Positions 1-5,878 are shown, counted from the first letter of the stretch. The stretch is DNA of 7,623 bases from Betaproteobacteria bacterium (GCA_003153335.1 PLYG01000566.1:1-7623), one strand, 5' to 3'. A program made the numbers and translations. Notes: generated by a model from the sequence alone, not told the origin.

Positions 1-80
1 GCGCGCGCCTTCTTGCGCTTGTCGGAGCCATCGGCGTCAAACAGGTAGACGAGAACGTTGGTATCGAAGAAAAAGTTCAT
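1..80 (-). CDS. vapC: PIN-domain toxin, VapC-like (N-terminal fragment, cut by window edge)
   Basis: Only about the first 26 residues are inside the window; the gene continues past the left edge. The visible start reads MNFFFDTNVLVYLFDADGSD. This matches the opening of PIN-domain ribonucleases: a hydrophobic beta strand ending in the first catalytic acidic residue (D6), followed by the T-N-V/I-L-V-Y helix. VapC toxins are Mg-dependent RNases that cleave tRNA or rRNA and are neutralised by a partner antitoxin. The ATG (78-80) overlaps the antitoxin TGA stop (77-79) as ATGA. No good Shine-Dalgarno precedes it, so translation is probably coupled to the antitoxin. The other three PIN acidic residues lie outside the window, so catalytic integrity cannot be judged. 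The family call is fairly secure from motif plus context; the RNA target is unknown. Confidence 0.8.
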   Translation of the reverse strand, partial: MNFFFDTNVLVYLFDADGSDKRKKAR

Positions 81-307
81 CGTGCGTGAAGATCGTCCCG
101 GGTCCACTTGCCCTTGCCGCGGCCAGAGCGGGCGGTTCGGGACAATTCCAGCACACGCCGCGCCGCCTCCGCGTAGGCGGATTGCGTGCCGGCGAACTGG
201 CTCAGGTAGTCGCGCAGGACTGCATTGACCGACGTGCCTTGCTCCAGCGCCCGCCGGCGTGCGCTTTTCAGGATTTCCGCGGGTACGGTGATGGTCAGGT
301 TGGCCAT
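77..307 (-). CDS. vapB: Ribbon-helix-helix antitoxin, VapB-like
   Basis: A 76-residue protein with the plan of a ribbon-helix-helix antitoxin. A short beta strand (NLTITVP, residues 3-9) would pair in the dimer and contact DNA. Helix 1 (about 10-23, rich in Arg) and helix 2 (about 26-40) are separated by the G-T-S turn. A charged C-terminal tail (about 55-76) would wrap the toxin. Such proteins neutralise the toxin and repress their own promoter as a dimer or with the toxin. The ATG at 305-307 is preceded by GGGAG (316-320) with an 8-nt spacer, which supports the start. The stop overlaps the toxin start by ATGA. An inverted repeat at 325-353 is a plausible autoregulatory operator. Function follows from fold and context. 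The exact antitoxin subfamily (VapB, CopG/Arc-like) is not certain. Confidence 0.8.
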   Translation of the reverse strand: MANLTITVPAEILKSARRRALEQGTSVNAVLRDYLSQFAGTQSAYAEAARRVLELSRTARSGRGKGKWTRDDLHAR

Positions 308-315
308 GATTCATT

Positions 316-320
316 CTCCC
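316..320 (-). promoter_or_regulatory. Shine-Dalgarno of the antitoxin gene
   Basis: GGGAG on the minus strand lies 8 nt upstream of the antitoxin ATG and supports that start. Confidence 0.6.
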
Positions 321-324
321 AAAG

Positions 325-353
325 CCGTGTTACGCGGGTTCAGTGTAGCACGG
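325..353. promoter_or_regulatory. Candidate toxin-antitoxin operator (29-bp dyad)
   Basis: The arms CCGTGTTAC (325-333) and GTAGCACGG (345-353) are inverted repeats matching at 8 of 9 positions, separated by 11 bp. The dyad lies just upstream of the antitoxin ribosome-binding site and covers a minus-strand extended -10 element. This is where an antitoxin or toxin-antitoxin complex would bind to repress its own operon. Dyad and position are seen in the sequence; the binding protein is inferred. Confidence 0.5.
342..350 (-). promoter_or_regulatory. Extended -10 promoter element for the toxin-antitoxin operon
   Basis: The minus strand reads TGCTACACT, an extended -10 (TGnTACACT) about 35 nt upstream of the antitoxin ATG. 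No convincing -35 hexamer is visible, which is compatible with an extended -10 promoter. It sits inside the 325-353 dyad. Confidence 0.4.
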
Positions 354-475
354 GTTTGGAAAAAGAGAGATCCCGGATAAAGGCCCGCTTCGTTTCCGTA
401 CCGCTGATCCTGCTGAAAATCAGATCCGCGCGATGCACCGCACCACGGGGCTCGCGAATTGCCGGGCGCCCGATG

Positions 476-503
476 TTCAGCGTGCGGGCGATTCTGGTAT
501 ATA
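476..503 (+). promoter_or_regulatory. Weak candidate promoter for the MFS gene
   Basis: An extended -10, TGGTATATA (495-503), has a poor -35-like TTCAGC (476-481) 16 nt upstream of its hexamer. If used, it would give a leader of roughly 120 nt before the MFS start, including the 551-575 dyad. The -35 match is poor, so this is tentative. Confidence 0.25.
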
Positions 504-550
504 TTGCGGTCTGGTTTCGGTTTTTCCTCACTACAAAATTTCGCCGGGTC

Positions 551-575
551 CGGACAACGCTGGCCGCATTGTCCG
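551..575. promoter_or_regulatory. Inverted repeat upstream of the MFS gene, possible operator
   Basis: CGGACAA (551-557) and TTGTCCG (569-575) are perfect 7-bp inverted arms separated by 11 bp, ending 57 bp before the MFS start codon. Efflux genes are often controlled by a repressor bound to such a dyad. No regulator gene is adjacent in the window, so the assignment is inference. It could also form an RNA hairpin in the leader. Confidence 0.35.
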
Positions 576-632
576 CACTGCCAGGCAGCTCATCCCACGA
601 CCCGACGTTTTGGCGCATAACACCACCCAGCA

Positions 633-2042
633 ATGCAGCGCCATGTTCTGATTCCACTGATTGTCGCCTGCGCCCTGTTCATGGAAAACATGGACTCGAC
701 GGTGCTGGCGACGTCGCTGCCGGCGATCGCGAAGGACATCGGCGAAAACCCGCTTGCGCTCAAGCTGGCGCTCACTTCCTATCTGGTCGCGCTGGCGATT
801 TTCATTCCAATCAGCGGTTGGGTCGCCGATCGCTACGGCTCGCGCACCATCTTCGCCGCGGCGATCATCGTGTTCCTGGTCGGGTCGCTGTTCTGCGCGG
901 TATCGAGCACGCTCACTTACTTTGTCGTGGCGCGCTTCATACAGGGGATAGGCGGGGCGATGATGGTACCGGTCGGCCGTCTGGTGCTGCTCAAGACCGT
1001 CCCCAAGAGCGGGCTCGTCGCCGCGCTCAACTACCTGACGATTCCGGCGCTGCTGGGTCCTATCATCGGTCCACCGCTCGGCGGCCTGATCACGCAGTAT
1101 TTCAACTGGCGCGGCATTTTCCTGATCAATGTGCCGATCAGCATACTGGGGTTCTTCCTGGTCCTGCGCCATATTCCGAACATTCGCGAGGACCAGCTTC
1201 CGTCGCTCGACATGCGCGGATTCGTCTTGCTGGGTTTCGGGCTTTCGTTGCTGATGCTCGGCCTCTCGGCGCTGGGCGGGCATCTGCTGTCGGGCACCCT
1301 CATCGCCGTGTGCATTGTGCTGGGCGCCCTTTGCCTGATCGCATACAGACGTCACGCCCGGCGCATCGCCGATCCGGTGATCGACTTGCGGCCGCTGCGG
1401 TTTTCCACGTTCCGTGCCGGCGTCGTGGGCGGCAGCCTGTTCCGCATCGGCGCCGGGGCAACGCCGTTCCTGCTGCCGCTGATGTTTCAACTGGGGTTCG
1501 GACTCGATCCGTTTCACTCCGGCCTGTTGACCTGCACCACGGCGATTGGCGCGATGTTCATGAAAACGCTCACCGTCGTGATCCTGAAGCGCTACGGGTT
1601 TCGCCAGGTCATGATCGTCAATGCGCTCATTTCCTCGGGCGCGCTGGGACTATACGGATTGTTCACGGCCCAGACACCGCATACTGTCGTGATCATGGTC
1701 CTGATCTTGAGCGGGTGTCTGCGTTCACTGCAATTCACCACCGTGGGCGCGATCAGTTTTGCGGACATCAGCAAAGAGTTGATGAGCCAGGCTTCAAGCC
1801 TGCAAAGCATGACGCAGCGACTGGCCCAAAGCCTGGGTGTGGCAGTCGGCGCGTATGCACTCGAACTCTCGAGCAATGTCCAGGGTCACGCCACCATCGT
1901 CGCCGCCGATTTCTGGCCCGCGTTTCTGGTCATCGCGCTGATTTCCATGGGTTCGGTCTTTTACAATGTGGCGTTGCCGCATGATGCGGGCGCCGAACTC
2001 TCGGGGAAGACAAGAGAGCCAAAGGACACAACCGTCCTGTGA
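633..2042 (+). CDS. MFS efflux transporter, DHA2 (EmrB/QacA-type) family, MdtD-like
   Basis: A 469-residue integral membrane protein, the usual length for MdtD-like DHA2 transporters, which use the proton gradient to export drugs or metabolites across the inner membrane. Family motifs appear in order: the TM1 motif MDSTVLATSLP (20-30, with D21), motif A in the TM2-3 loop GWVADRYGSRTIF (62-74), motif B in TM4 RFIQGIGGAM (101-110), and the TM5 antiporter motif LGPIIGPPLGG (141-151). Hydrophobic segments continue to about residue 447, followed by a short polar tail. The stretch GGAMMVPVGRL closely recalls E. coli MdtD. The ATG at 633 is the only ATG in this frame before TM1, since a stop lies at 618-620. 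It has no clear Shine-Dalgarno, so initiation may be weak or leaderless-like. The gene converges on the HdrB-like gene with a 28-bp gap. The substrate cannot be told from sequence. Confidence 0.9.
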   Translation: MQRHVLIPLIVACALFMENMDSTVLATSLPAIAKDIGENPLALKLALTSYLVALAIFIPISGWVADRYGSRTIFAAAIIVFLVGSLFCAVSSTLTYFVVARFIQGIGGAMMVPVGRLVLLKTVPKSGLVAALNYLTIPALLGPIIGPPLGGLITQYFNWRGIFLINVPISILGFFLVLRHIPNIREDQLPSLDMRGFVLLGFGLSLLMLGLSALGGHLLSGTLIAVCIVLGALCLIAYRRHARRIADPVIDLRPLRFSTFRAGVVGGSLFRIGAGATPFLLPLMFQLGFGLDPFHSGLLTCTTAIGAMFMKTLTVVILKRYGFRQVMIVNALISSGALGLYGLFTAQTPHTVVIMVLILSGCLRSLQFTTVGAISFADISKELMSQASSLQSMTQRLAQSLGVAVGAYALELSSNVQGHATIVAADFWPAFLVIALISMGSVFYNVALPHDAGAELSGKTREPKDTTVL

Positions 2043-2070
2043 CCCGTTGCACCGGGCGCTGCGCCGCCGA

Positions 2071-2985
2071 TCATGCCATGGGCGCGGCCGTCTGCGGGGC
2101 CCTGCTGTCTCCGATGTGCGCGAGAATCCCTTCGCAGGCGACGACGTGACGAGACAGCGCCAAGTTCTCGGGCGAAAGTCCCAGCGCGAGCCCGACCAGC
2201 TGCGAGACGTGGAGGACCGGAACCTCGTAGTTGCTCTTGAGCTCACGCTCGATGCTCGGCTGGTAGGCATCGAACACCGTGTGACACAGGGGACAAGGTG
2301 TCACGATGCACTGGGCGCCATTGCTCTTGGCGTTGGTCAGGTGCGAGCCGCTCATCCGCAGCGCGATCTTCTCCTCGACACCCACCACGTGAAAGCCGCA
2401 GCACTTGTTCGACCCTTCGTACTGCACGACCTCGGCACCGAGCAGCCGGCACAGCCGATCGAGGGCCGGCGTGTCGCCGGCCGGGCCCGCAGCGTAGGCC
2501 GCCGCCGGTCGCTGAATGTGGCAGCCATAGAACGGCGCTACGCGAAGGCCGCGCAAGGGTCGCACAATCCGCTCGCGCAGCTGTTGCTCGCCAATGTCCT
2601 CGGTGAGCACCCAGAGGAAGTGCTTGACCTCGATCTTGCCTTCGAACGTCAGCCCCTCCTGCGCCAAGGCGCGGTTCACAGCGTCGCGCGCCACAGCGTC
2701 GGCCTTGAGCCGCTGGTTCGTTTCCATCAGGTTCAGCAAGCAGGTGTCGCACACCGCCACCAAGTCACATCCCTGACGCTCGGCCAGTGCCAGGATCCGG
2801 CCGTTCGCCGTCAGGTGCAGTTGCTCGCTGATCGCGCGGAACTCCCGCGCCCCGGTGCAGCCCGGATTCTCAAGCTCCACCAAATCAATTCCAAATAATG
2901 CAGCGACCGCGTGGGTGCTGAGATCGAGCTCGCGGCAGGTCCCCTTGGCCGAGCATCCGGGAAAATAGGCGTAGGTGCGTTTCAT
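2071..2985 (-). CDS. HdrB/SdhE-like CCG-domain subunit of a flavin/Fe-S oxidoreductase
   Basis: A 304-residue protein with two cysteine-rich CCG domains, as in heterodisulfide reductase subunit HdrB, the SdhE/MfrE subunits of non-classical succinate dehydrogenases and fumarate reductases, and the C-terminal half of TfrB. The C-terminal domain is canonical: C155, C195-C196, C231, C234 (YGCH, NKCCGF, PCPLC). It is expected to bind a non-cubane [4Fe-4S] cluster or a related metal site. The N-terminal domain has C11, C79 and C82, but the CC pair is reduced to G42-C43 (NPGCTGA), so its cluster may be altered or absent. The ATG at 2983-2985 overlaps the upstream TGA as ATGA, with GAGGA 6 nt before it. 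It is the last gene of the three-gene operon. Likely role: terminal electron transfer to or from a quinone or thiol/disulfide partner. No transmembrane helices are evident. The family call is secure; the partner is unknown. Confidence 0.85.
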   Translation of the reverse strand: MKRTYAYFPGCSAKGTCRELDLSTHAVAALFGIDLVELENPGCTGAREFRAISEQLHLTANGRILALAERQGCDLVAVCDTCLLNLMETNQRLKADAVARDAVNRALAQEGLTFEGKIEVKHFLWVLTEDIGEQQLRERIVRPLRGLRVAPFYGCHIQRPAAAYAAGPAGDTPALDRLCRLLGAEVVQYEGSNKCCGFHVVGVEEKIALRMSGSHLTNAKSNGAQCIVTPCPLCHTVFDAYQPSIERELKSNYEVPVLHVSQLVGLALGLSPENLALSRHVVACEGILAHIGDSRAPQTAAPMA

Positions 2986-3935
2986 TTGACTTCCTCACTC
3001 GACTCGTACGTCTTGCTGATGACCTTCGCACCCGGCGCTCCCCGCTTCAGGAAGGCCTTGCCCAAATCGATCTTGCCCCGCGGCACCAATCGCAGTGCCA
3101 GTCTCAGGGCATTCAGAGTGAGGCCCTTGGTCTTGAGCGCCAGCACGGCAGCGTTAAGGTAGCCACGTGCCTTGACCACGTCCAGGAACGCGCGTGCGTG
3201 CCGCGCCCCCGGTACCACGCCCGCTTGGTACACCAGACGCTTGAGCGGCTCGATCGCCTCGCCAACGATCGGGATGTCGACCGGACAGACCCGCTCGCAC
3301 TCGTAACAGGACACGCATTTGAAGACCTGCGCCACCTCGCCGGCCAGACGCGCACGGTCGCCACCGTCGCGCGGGTCCTGCGCCAGCTCGCTCAGGGCCA
3401 CCAGCAGGGCGGGTCCGGCAAACCCGCTGTCCGGTTGCTTGAGCACCGGGCACACCGACTGACAAGCCAGGCATTGGATGCAATCGCGAAGATGCGCCGT
3501 CGGGGCCAACTGAATCGCCGTCAGCGGTTCGGGAAACCCCCGGTACTCAGCTTTGCGCACCAGCGTCGGCGAGAGCGTGGCCAGGAGCGCCTCGAACGCA
3601 TCCCGCGAGGTCACCAAGTCGCGAATGACCTGCATACCGCTCAGCGGCTCGATCGTCATCTCCAGCTCCGCTTCCTCCCAGCAGGCAAGCTTGGGCGAGC
3701 CGTTGACGTTCACCGCGCAAGTGCCGCATTTCTTCGCGCTACACAGCCAGCGGTAGCCAAAATCCACCGCCATGTTTTCGTGAACGTAATTGAGCACGTC
3801 CATGATGCGCATACGGGGAGTATGCGGCACCTCGTAGGCTTCGTAGCGCGGCGTGCGATCGACCGCAGGATCGAAGCGGTAGAGGCGAACCCGAACCTTG
3901 TCCGGCTCAGTAGTCTGCTTCGAAAAAGGGCTCAC
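2982..3935 (-). CDS. Iron-sulfur subunit, succinate dehydrogenase/fumarate reductase type
   Basis: A 317-residue SdhB/FrdB-like electron-transfer subunit. The N-terminal plant-type ferredoxin domain carries the [2Fe-2S] ligands C65, C70, C73 and C85 (CSAKKCGTC ... LAC). The C-terminal domain has two full CxxCxxCxxxCP motifs, C152/155/158/162 and C207/210/213/217. This predicts two [4Fe-4S] clusters rather than the [4Fe-4S] + [3Fe-4S] pair of classical SdhB, and resembles HdrC, TfrB and archaeal-type SdhB. A C-terminal extension of about 80 basic residues follows. I chose the GTG start (3933-3935): it has GGAG 7 nt upstream and overlaps the flavoprotein gene by 29 nt. An in-frame ATG at 3996-3998 lacks a Shine-Dalgarno and would add an Arg/Pro-rich tail unlike the family. 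It should carry electrons between the FAD subunit and the CCG subunit. Confidence 0.9.
   Translation of the reverse strand: MSPFSKQTTEPDKVRVRLYRFDPAVDRTPRYEAYEVPHTPRMRIMDVLNYVHENMAVDFGYRWLCSAKKCGTCAVNVNGSPKLACWEEAELEMTIEPLSGMQVIRDLVTSRDAFEALLATLSPTLVRKAEYRGFPEPLTAIQLAPTAHLRDCIQCLACQSVCPVLKQPDSGFAGPALLVALSELAQDPRDGGDRARLAGEVAQVFKCVSCYECERVCPVDIPIVGEAIEPLKRLVYQAGVVPGARHARAFLDVVKARGYLNAAVLALKTKGLTLNALRLALRLVPRGKIDLGKAFLKRGAPGAKVISKTYESSEEVK
2992..2996 (-). promoter_or_regulatory. Shine-Dalgarno of the CCG-domain gene
   Basis: GAGGA, 6 nt before the ATG and inside the last codons of the iron-sulfur gene, supports a start coupled through the ATGA overlap. Confidence 0.6.
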
Positions 3936-5610
3936 GGCTTTTCTCCGGGGTAAGGTAGGGCGTGGGTATCGGCTGTGTTCGCGACCGCCACTCGCCATTG
4001 ACGCGGCTGACGATGTTCCGGCACATCCAATTCTCGTTGTCGACGTAAGGGTAGTCGTCCCGGTAGAATGGGCCCCGGCTCTCCTTTCTGTTCATGCCCG
4101 AGCGCACCGTGGCCTCGCACGCGTCGAGCATCGAACACACGTCGAGCGCATCCATCCATCCGGTGTTCCAGCTCCGCGACGTGCTCTGCAGGCTGAGTTG
4201 GGGAACCAGCTCCCTGCGTACCGCCTGCAGCGCATCGAGCGCAGCATTAAATTTCTGCTCGTTCTTCACGTAGCCGAGCTCCCACATGATCTCGCGGATA
4301 CGCAGCTTAGCCTGAATCGGGCGCACGCCGTCCCCGCTGGCGCGCAGAAAGCCGAAGACCCTCCCCTCCTCCGCCGCGACGGCCTGCTCGGAGAGCGGCT
4401 TCCGGCCGCCGGCAACGGCGGCATCCGCCGCCGCCTCGCCCGCCACCTTGCCGTCGTAGCTGACCGGGCCGACACCGCCCAGGTAATGGCACCCGAGACC
4501 GCCGGCGACGTAGAGGCCGGGCAGTTTGGTTTCCATGCGCTCGGTATCAACATTGATCCCGCCCTGACGCATGTGCCAGGTGATGCCGCACTCGATCCGG
4601 TCCTTGCCCACGTCCAGGCCCAACTTGCTCCATACCTTGGCTTGGTGCTGATGGGCCTTGGTGATCTCTGGCGGGATGTGGTCGTACCCCGAATAATAGC
4701 CACCGTCCCAGCGCGCCTTGCCGGCCAAGACCTCGCGGGATAGACGGCGAATCTGTTCGGTATACGGCGCCGATGAACCCGAGCTGTGGGTCTTCTGCTC
4801 GTAAAACATCTCGCCCTGCGAGTTGTAGAGCCTTGACGTCTCCTGCGTTCCCATCAGCGGATTGGGATAGAGATGGAAGCGCATCCACGCCTTCGGCTCG
4901 AGCACGTCGCTGGCGTGCCACCACTGGATCTCCAGGTTGGCGAGCTCGGCACCAACGCGCAGCGCCATCGCGATGCCATCTGCCGACTGCTCCCGCGTTC
5001 CCGTAGCGCGCGTCGCCAGATAATCCGAATGGCCAGTGGCGAGGATGGTGGACTTCGCCGCGATTGCAAAGAATTTGCCGCGGCGATAATCGAGAACCGT
5101 GGCTCCGACCACGCGCTCACCGTCGGTCAAGAGCGACGTTACCGCGCACTCCTCGTACACGGGAATACCGCGGCGAAAGATCTCTCGCCGCCGTTTGTCC
5201 ATGATGATGGGACCCGATGCTCCCTGTTTGTGGGCAACGATCGCCGGCACACGGCTGGTGATCGCCATGAGCCGCCCCTGGGCATCCCGGCGCCAGTACA
5301 CGCCGAGGCGCTCGAGATCCCCGAAGAATTCGTTGCGCATGTAGGCGCCCATGCGGATGCAGTATTCCTGGTCCGTCAGATAATGGTTGTAATAGCGAAC
5401 CGAATACCGCAGCCGATCAAGGTCTTTTTCTTTGGTGCTGACGTCGTGATAAGGCAGGTGGCTGGCGAAGATCGAACAGCCGCTCTTGCCGATCAAGCCT
5501 TTCACGACCATCGTCACCTTGGCACCGCGGTCGGCAGCCTTGAGCACCGCGTTCGTACCGGCGGCCCCGCCGCCAATCACTAAGACATCGGTCTCGATCA
5601 CATCAACCAT
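3907..5610 (-). CDS. FAD-dependent oxidoreductase, SdhA/FrdA-fold flavoprotein of unknown substrate
   Basis: A 567-residue flavoprotein of the succinate dehydrogenase/fumarate reductase/L-aspartate oxidase superfamily. Visible features: the N-terminal Rossmann dinucleotide motif GGGAAG (13-18); the second FAD-contact segment ILATG (189-193); the SADGIAMALRVGAEL helix (209-223); the GLYVAGG FAD motif (365-371); and a C-terminal helical domain ending in SRGPFYRDDYPYVDNENWM (511-529), typical of the family. Catalytic signatures differ from true SdhA/FrdA. QFHPTG is replaced by QWWHASDV (229-236), RGEGG by MGTQETS (253-259), and the GANRLGGNSL arginine region by HYLGGVGPVSYDG (375-387). H346 before GG is kept. 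The histidine for covalent flavin attachment (SHT) is replaced by SGC (43-45), so FAD is probably non-covalent. The ATG at 5608-5610 has GGAGG 8 nt upstream. It is the first gene of the operon and supplies the active site of the complex. Substrate unknown. Confidence 0.85.
   Translation of the reverse strand: MVDVIETDVLVIGGGAAGTNAVLKAADRGAKVTMVVKGLIGKSGCSIFASHLPYHDVSTKEKDLDRLRYSVRYYNHYLTDQEYCIRMGAYMRNEFFGDLERLGVYWRRDAQGRLMAITSRVPAIVAHKQGASGPIIMDKRRREIFRRGIPVYEECAVTSLLTDGERVVGATVLDYRRGKFFAIAAKSTILATGHSDYLATRATGTREQSADGIAMALRVGAELANLEIQWWHASDVLEPKAWMRFHLYPNPLMGTQETSRLYNSQGEMFYEQKTHSSGSSAPYTEQIRRLSREVLAGKARWDGGYYSGYDHIPPEITKAHQHQAKVWSKLGLDVGKDRIECGITWHMRQGGINVDTERMETKLPGLYVAGGLGCHYLGGVGPVSYDGKVAGEAAADAAVAGGRKPLSEQAVAAEEGRVFGFLRASGDGVRPIQAKLRIREIMWELGYVKNEQKFNAALDALQAVRRELVPQLSLQSTSRSWNTGWMDALDVCSMLDACEATVRSGMNRKESRGPFYRDDYPYVDNENWMCRNIVSRVNGEWRSRTQPIPTPYLTPEKSREPFFEADY
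3943..3946 (-). promoter_or_regulatory. Shine-Dalgarno that decides the GTG start of the iron-sulfur gene
   Basis: GGAG lies 7 nt upstream of GTG 3933-3935, inside the 3' end of the flavoprotein gene. The alternative upstream ATG has no such element. Confidence 0.6.
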
Positions 5611-5618
5611 GTTGGCGT

Positions 5619-5623
5619 CCTCC
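5619..5623 (-). promoter_or_regulatory. Shine-Dalgarno that decides the flavoprotein start
   Basis: GGAGG lies 8 nt before ATG 5608-5610. Earlier in-frame starts (ATG at 5623-5625, TTG at 5632-5634) have weaker or no Shine-Dalgarno and would add residues ahead of the conserved Rossmann strand. Confidence 0.65.
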
Positions 5624-5739
5624 ATGCGTCGCAACCGCTCGCCCTCTCGGACGGACGGCAGTAAGTAGTCCAGCCTTCATCTGCCCAGCAGCCGCAGACT
5701 CGCCATGATTTTCCCCGGCATGCATTTTGTCGTTTTTCG

Positions 5740-5756
5740 AAATTGCATTCCAATTT
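5740..5756. promoter_or_regulatory. AT-rich dyad at the predicted transcription start, candidate operator
   Basis: AAATTG (5740-5745) and CAATTT (5751-5756) are perfect inverted arms with a 5-bp spacer, a 17-bp element typical in size for a dimeric repressor site. It begins 5 bp downstream of the -10 of the minus-strand promoter and so covers the expected start of transcription. The regulator is not in the window. Confidence 0.45.
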
Positions 5757-5761
5757 ACGGA

Positions 5762-5791
5762 ATAATAGCATCGAGCGCTCGGGCGTGTCAA
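5762..5791 (-). promoter_or_regulatory. Sigma70-type promoter of the flavoprotein operon
   Basis: The minus strand has a consensus -35, TTGACA (5786-5791), then an 18-nt spacer and a -10, TATTAT (5762-5767, 5 of 6 matches). Transcription would start near 5755, giving a leader of roughly 145 nt before the flavoprotein ATG. This is the best promoter in the window. It separates the three-gene operon from the upstream ubiD-type gene, although read-through remains possible. Confidence 0.7.
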
Positions 5792-5805
5792 CGAACGAAC
5801 GCCCG
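5780..5805. promoter_or_regulatory. GC-rich dyad straddling the -35 element
   Basis: CGGGCGT (5780-5786) and ACGCCCG (5799-5805) are perfect 7-bp inverted arms around a 12-bp centre that contains most of TTGACA. No T-run follows on the minus strand, so an operator is more likely than an intrinsic terminator for the upstream decarboxylase gene. No binding protein is identifiable. Confidence 0.35.
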
Positions 5806-5878
5806 GCATGCCGCGTCGGACGAAGCGATCAACGACGTCGCATCGGTACGTTAAAAGCGATCCCTTCCCTCGCCACCG

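Larger units (their letters stand above)
308..632. other. Divergent intergenic region between the antitoxin and MFS genes
   Basis: This 325-bp gap holds the toxin-antitoxin promoter and operator at its left end, a weak plus-strand extended -10 near 495-503, and an inverted repeat at 551-575. Short open frames in either direction lack both ribosome-binding sites and recognisable domains. No tRNA, repeat array or insertion-sequence end was seen. Confidence 0.6.

Noticed and set aside
86..1984. 632-codon plus-strand open frame across the antitoxin, the gap and the MFS gene
   Set aside because: It lies out of frame with the MFS gene, which has clear family motifs and membrane segments. The product is Arg/His/Pro-rich with no domain, as expected for a shadow frame in GC-rich DNA.
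2043..2070. GGCGC-T-GCGCC near-palindrome between the convergent stop codons, considered as a terminator
   Set aside because: The loop is a single base and no T-run follows on either strand, so it does not fit an intrinsic terminator.
3936..3998. Longer iron-sulfur protein starting at ATG 3996-3998
   Set aside because: It has no Shine-Dalgarno and a larger overlap, and its N-terminal extension reads like the shadow of the flavoprotein frame. The GTG at 3933-3935 has a well-placed GGAG.
4873..5583. 236-codon open frame antisense to the flavoprotein gene
   Set aside because: The opposite strand encodes the Rossmann motif and conserved FAD segments; this frame has no Shine-Dalgarno or recognisable domain.
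2071..5610. Calling the three-gene operon a canonical sdhAB/frdAB
   Set aside because: The flavoprotein lacks the dicarboxylate-site and covalent-flavin motifs, both C-terminal cluster motifs of the iron-sulfur subunit have four cysteines, and a CCG subunit takes the place of membrane anchors.
5677..5706. Nine-codon reading frame (MASLRLLGR) in the leader of the flavoprotein operon, preceded by GGGGAAAATC
   Set aside because: It is too short to support, and has no run of regulatory codons and no clear attenuator hairpin after it.
5826..5845. Imperfect dyad around CGACGTCG downstream of the UbiD-family gene
   Set aside because: The arms are interrupted and of differing spacing, with no T-run; such patterns arise easily at this GC content.
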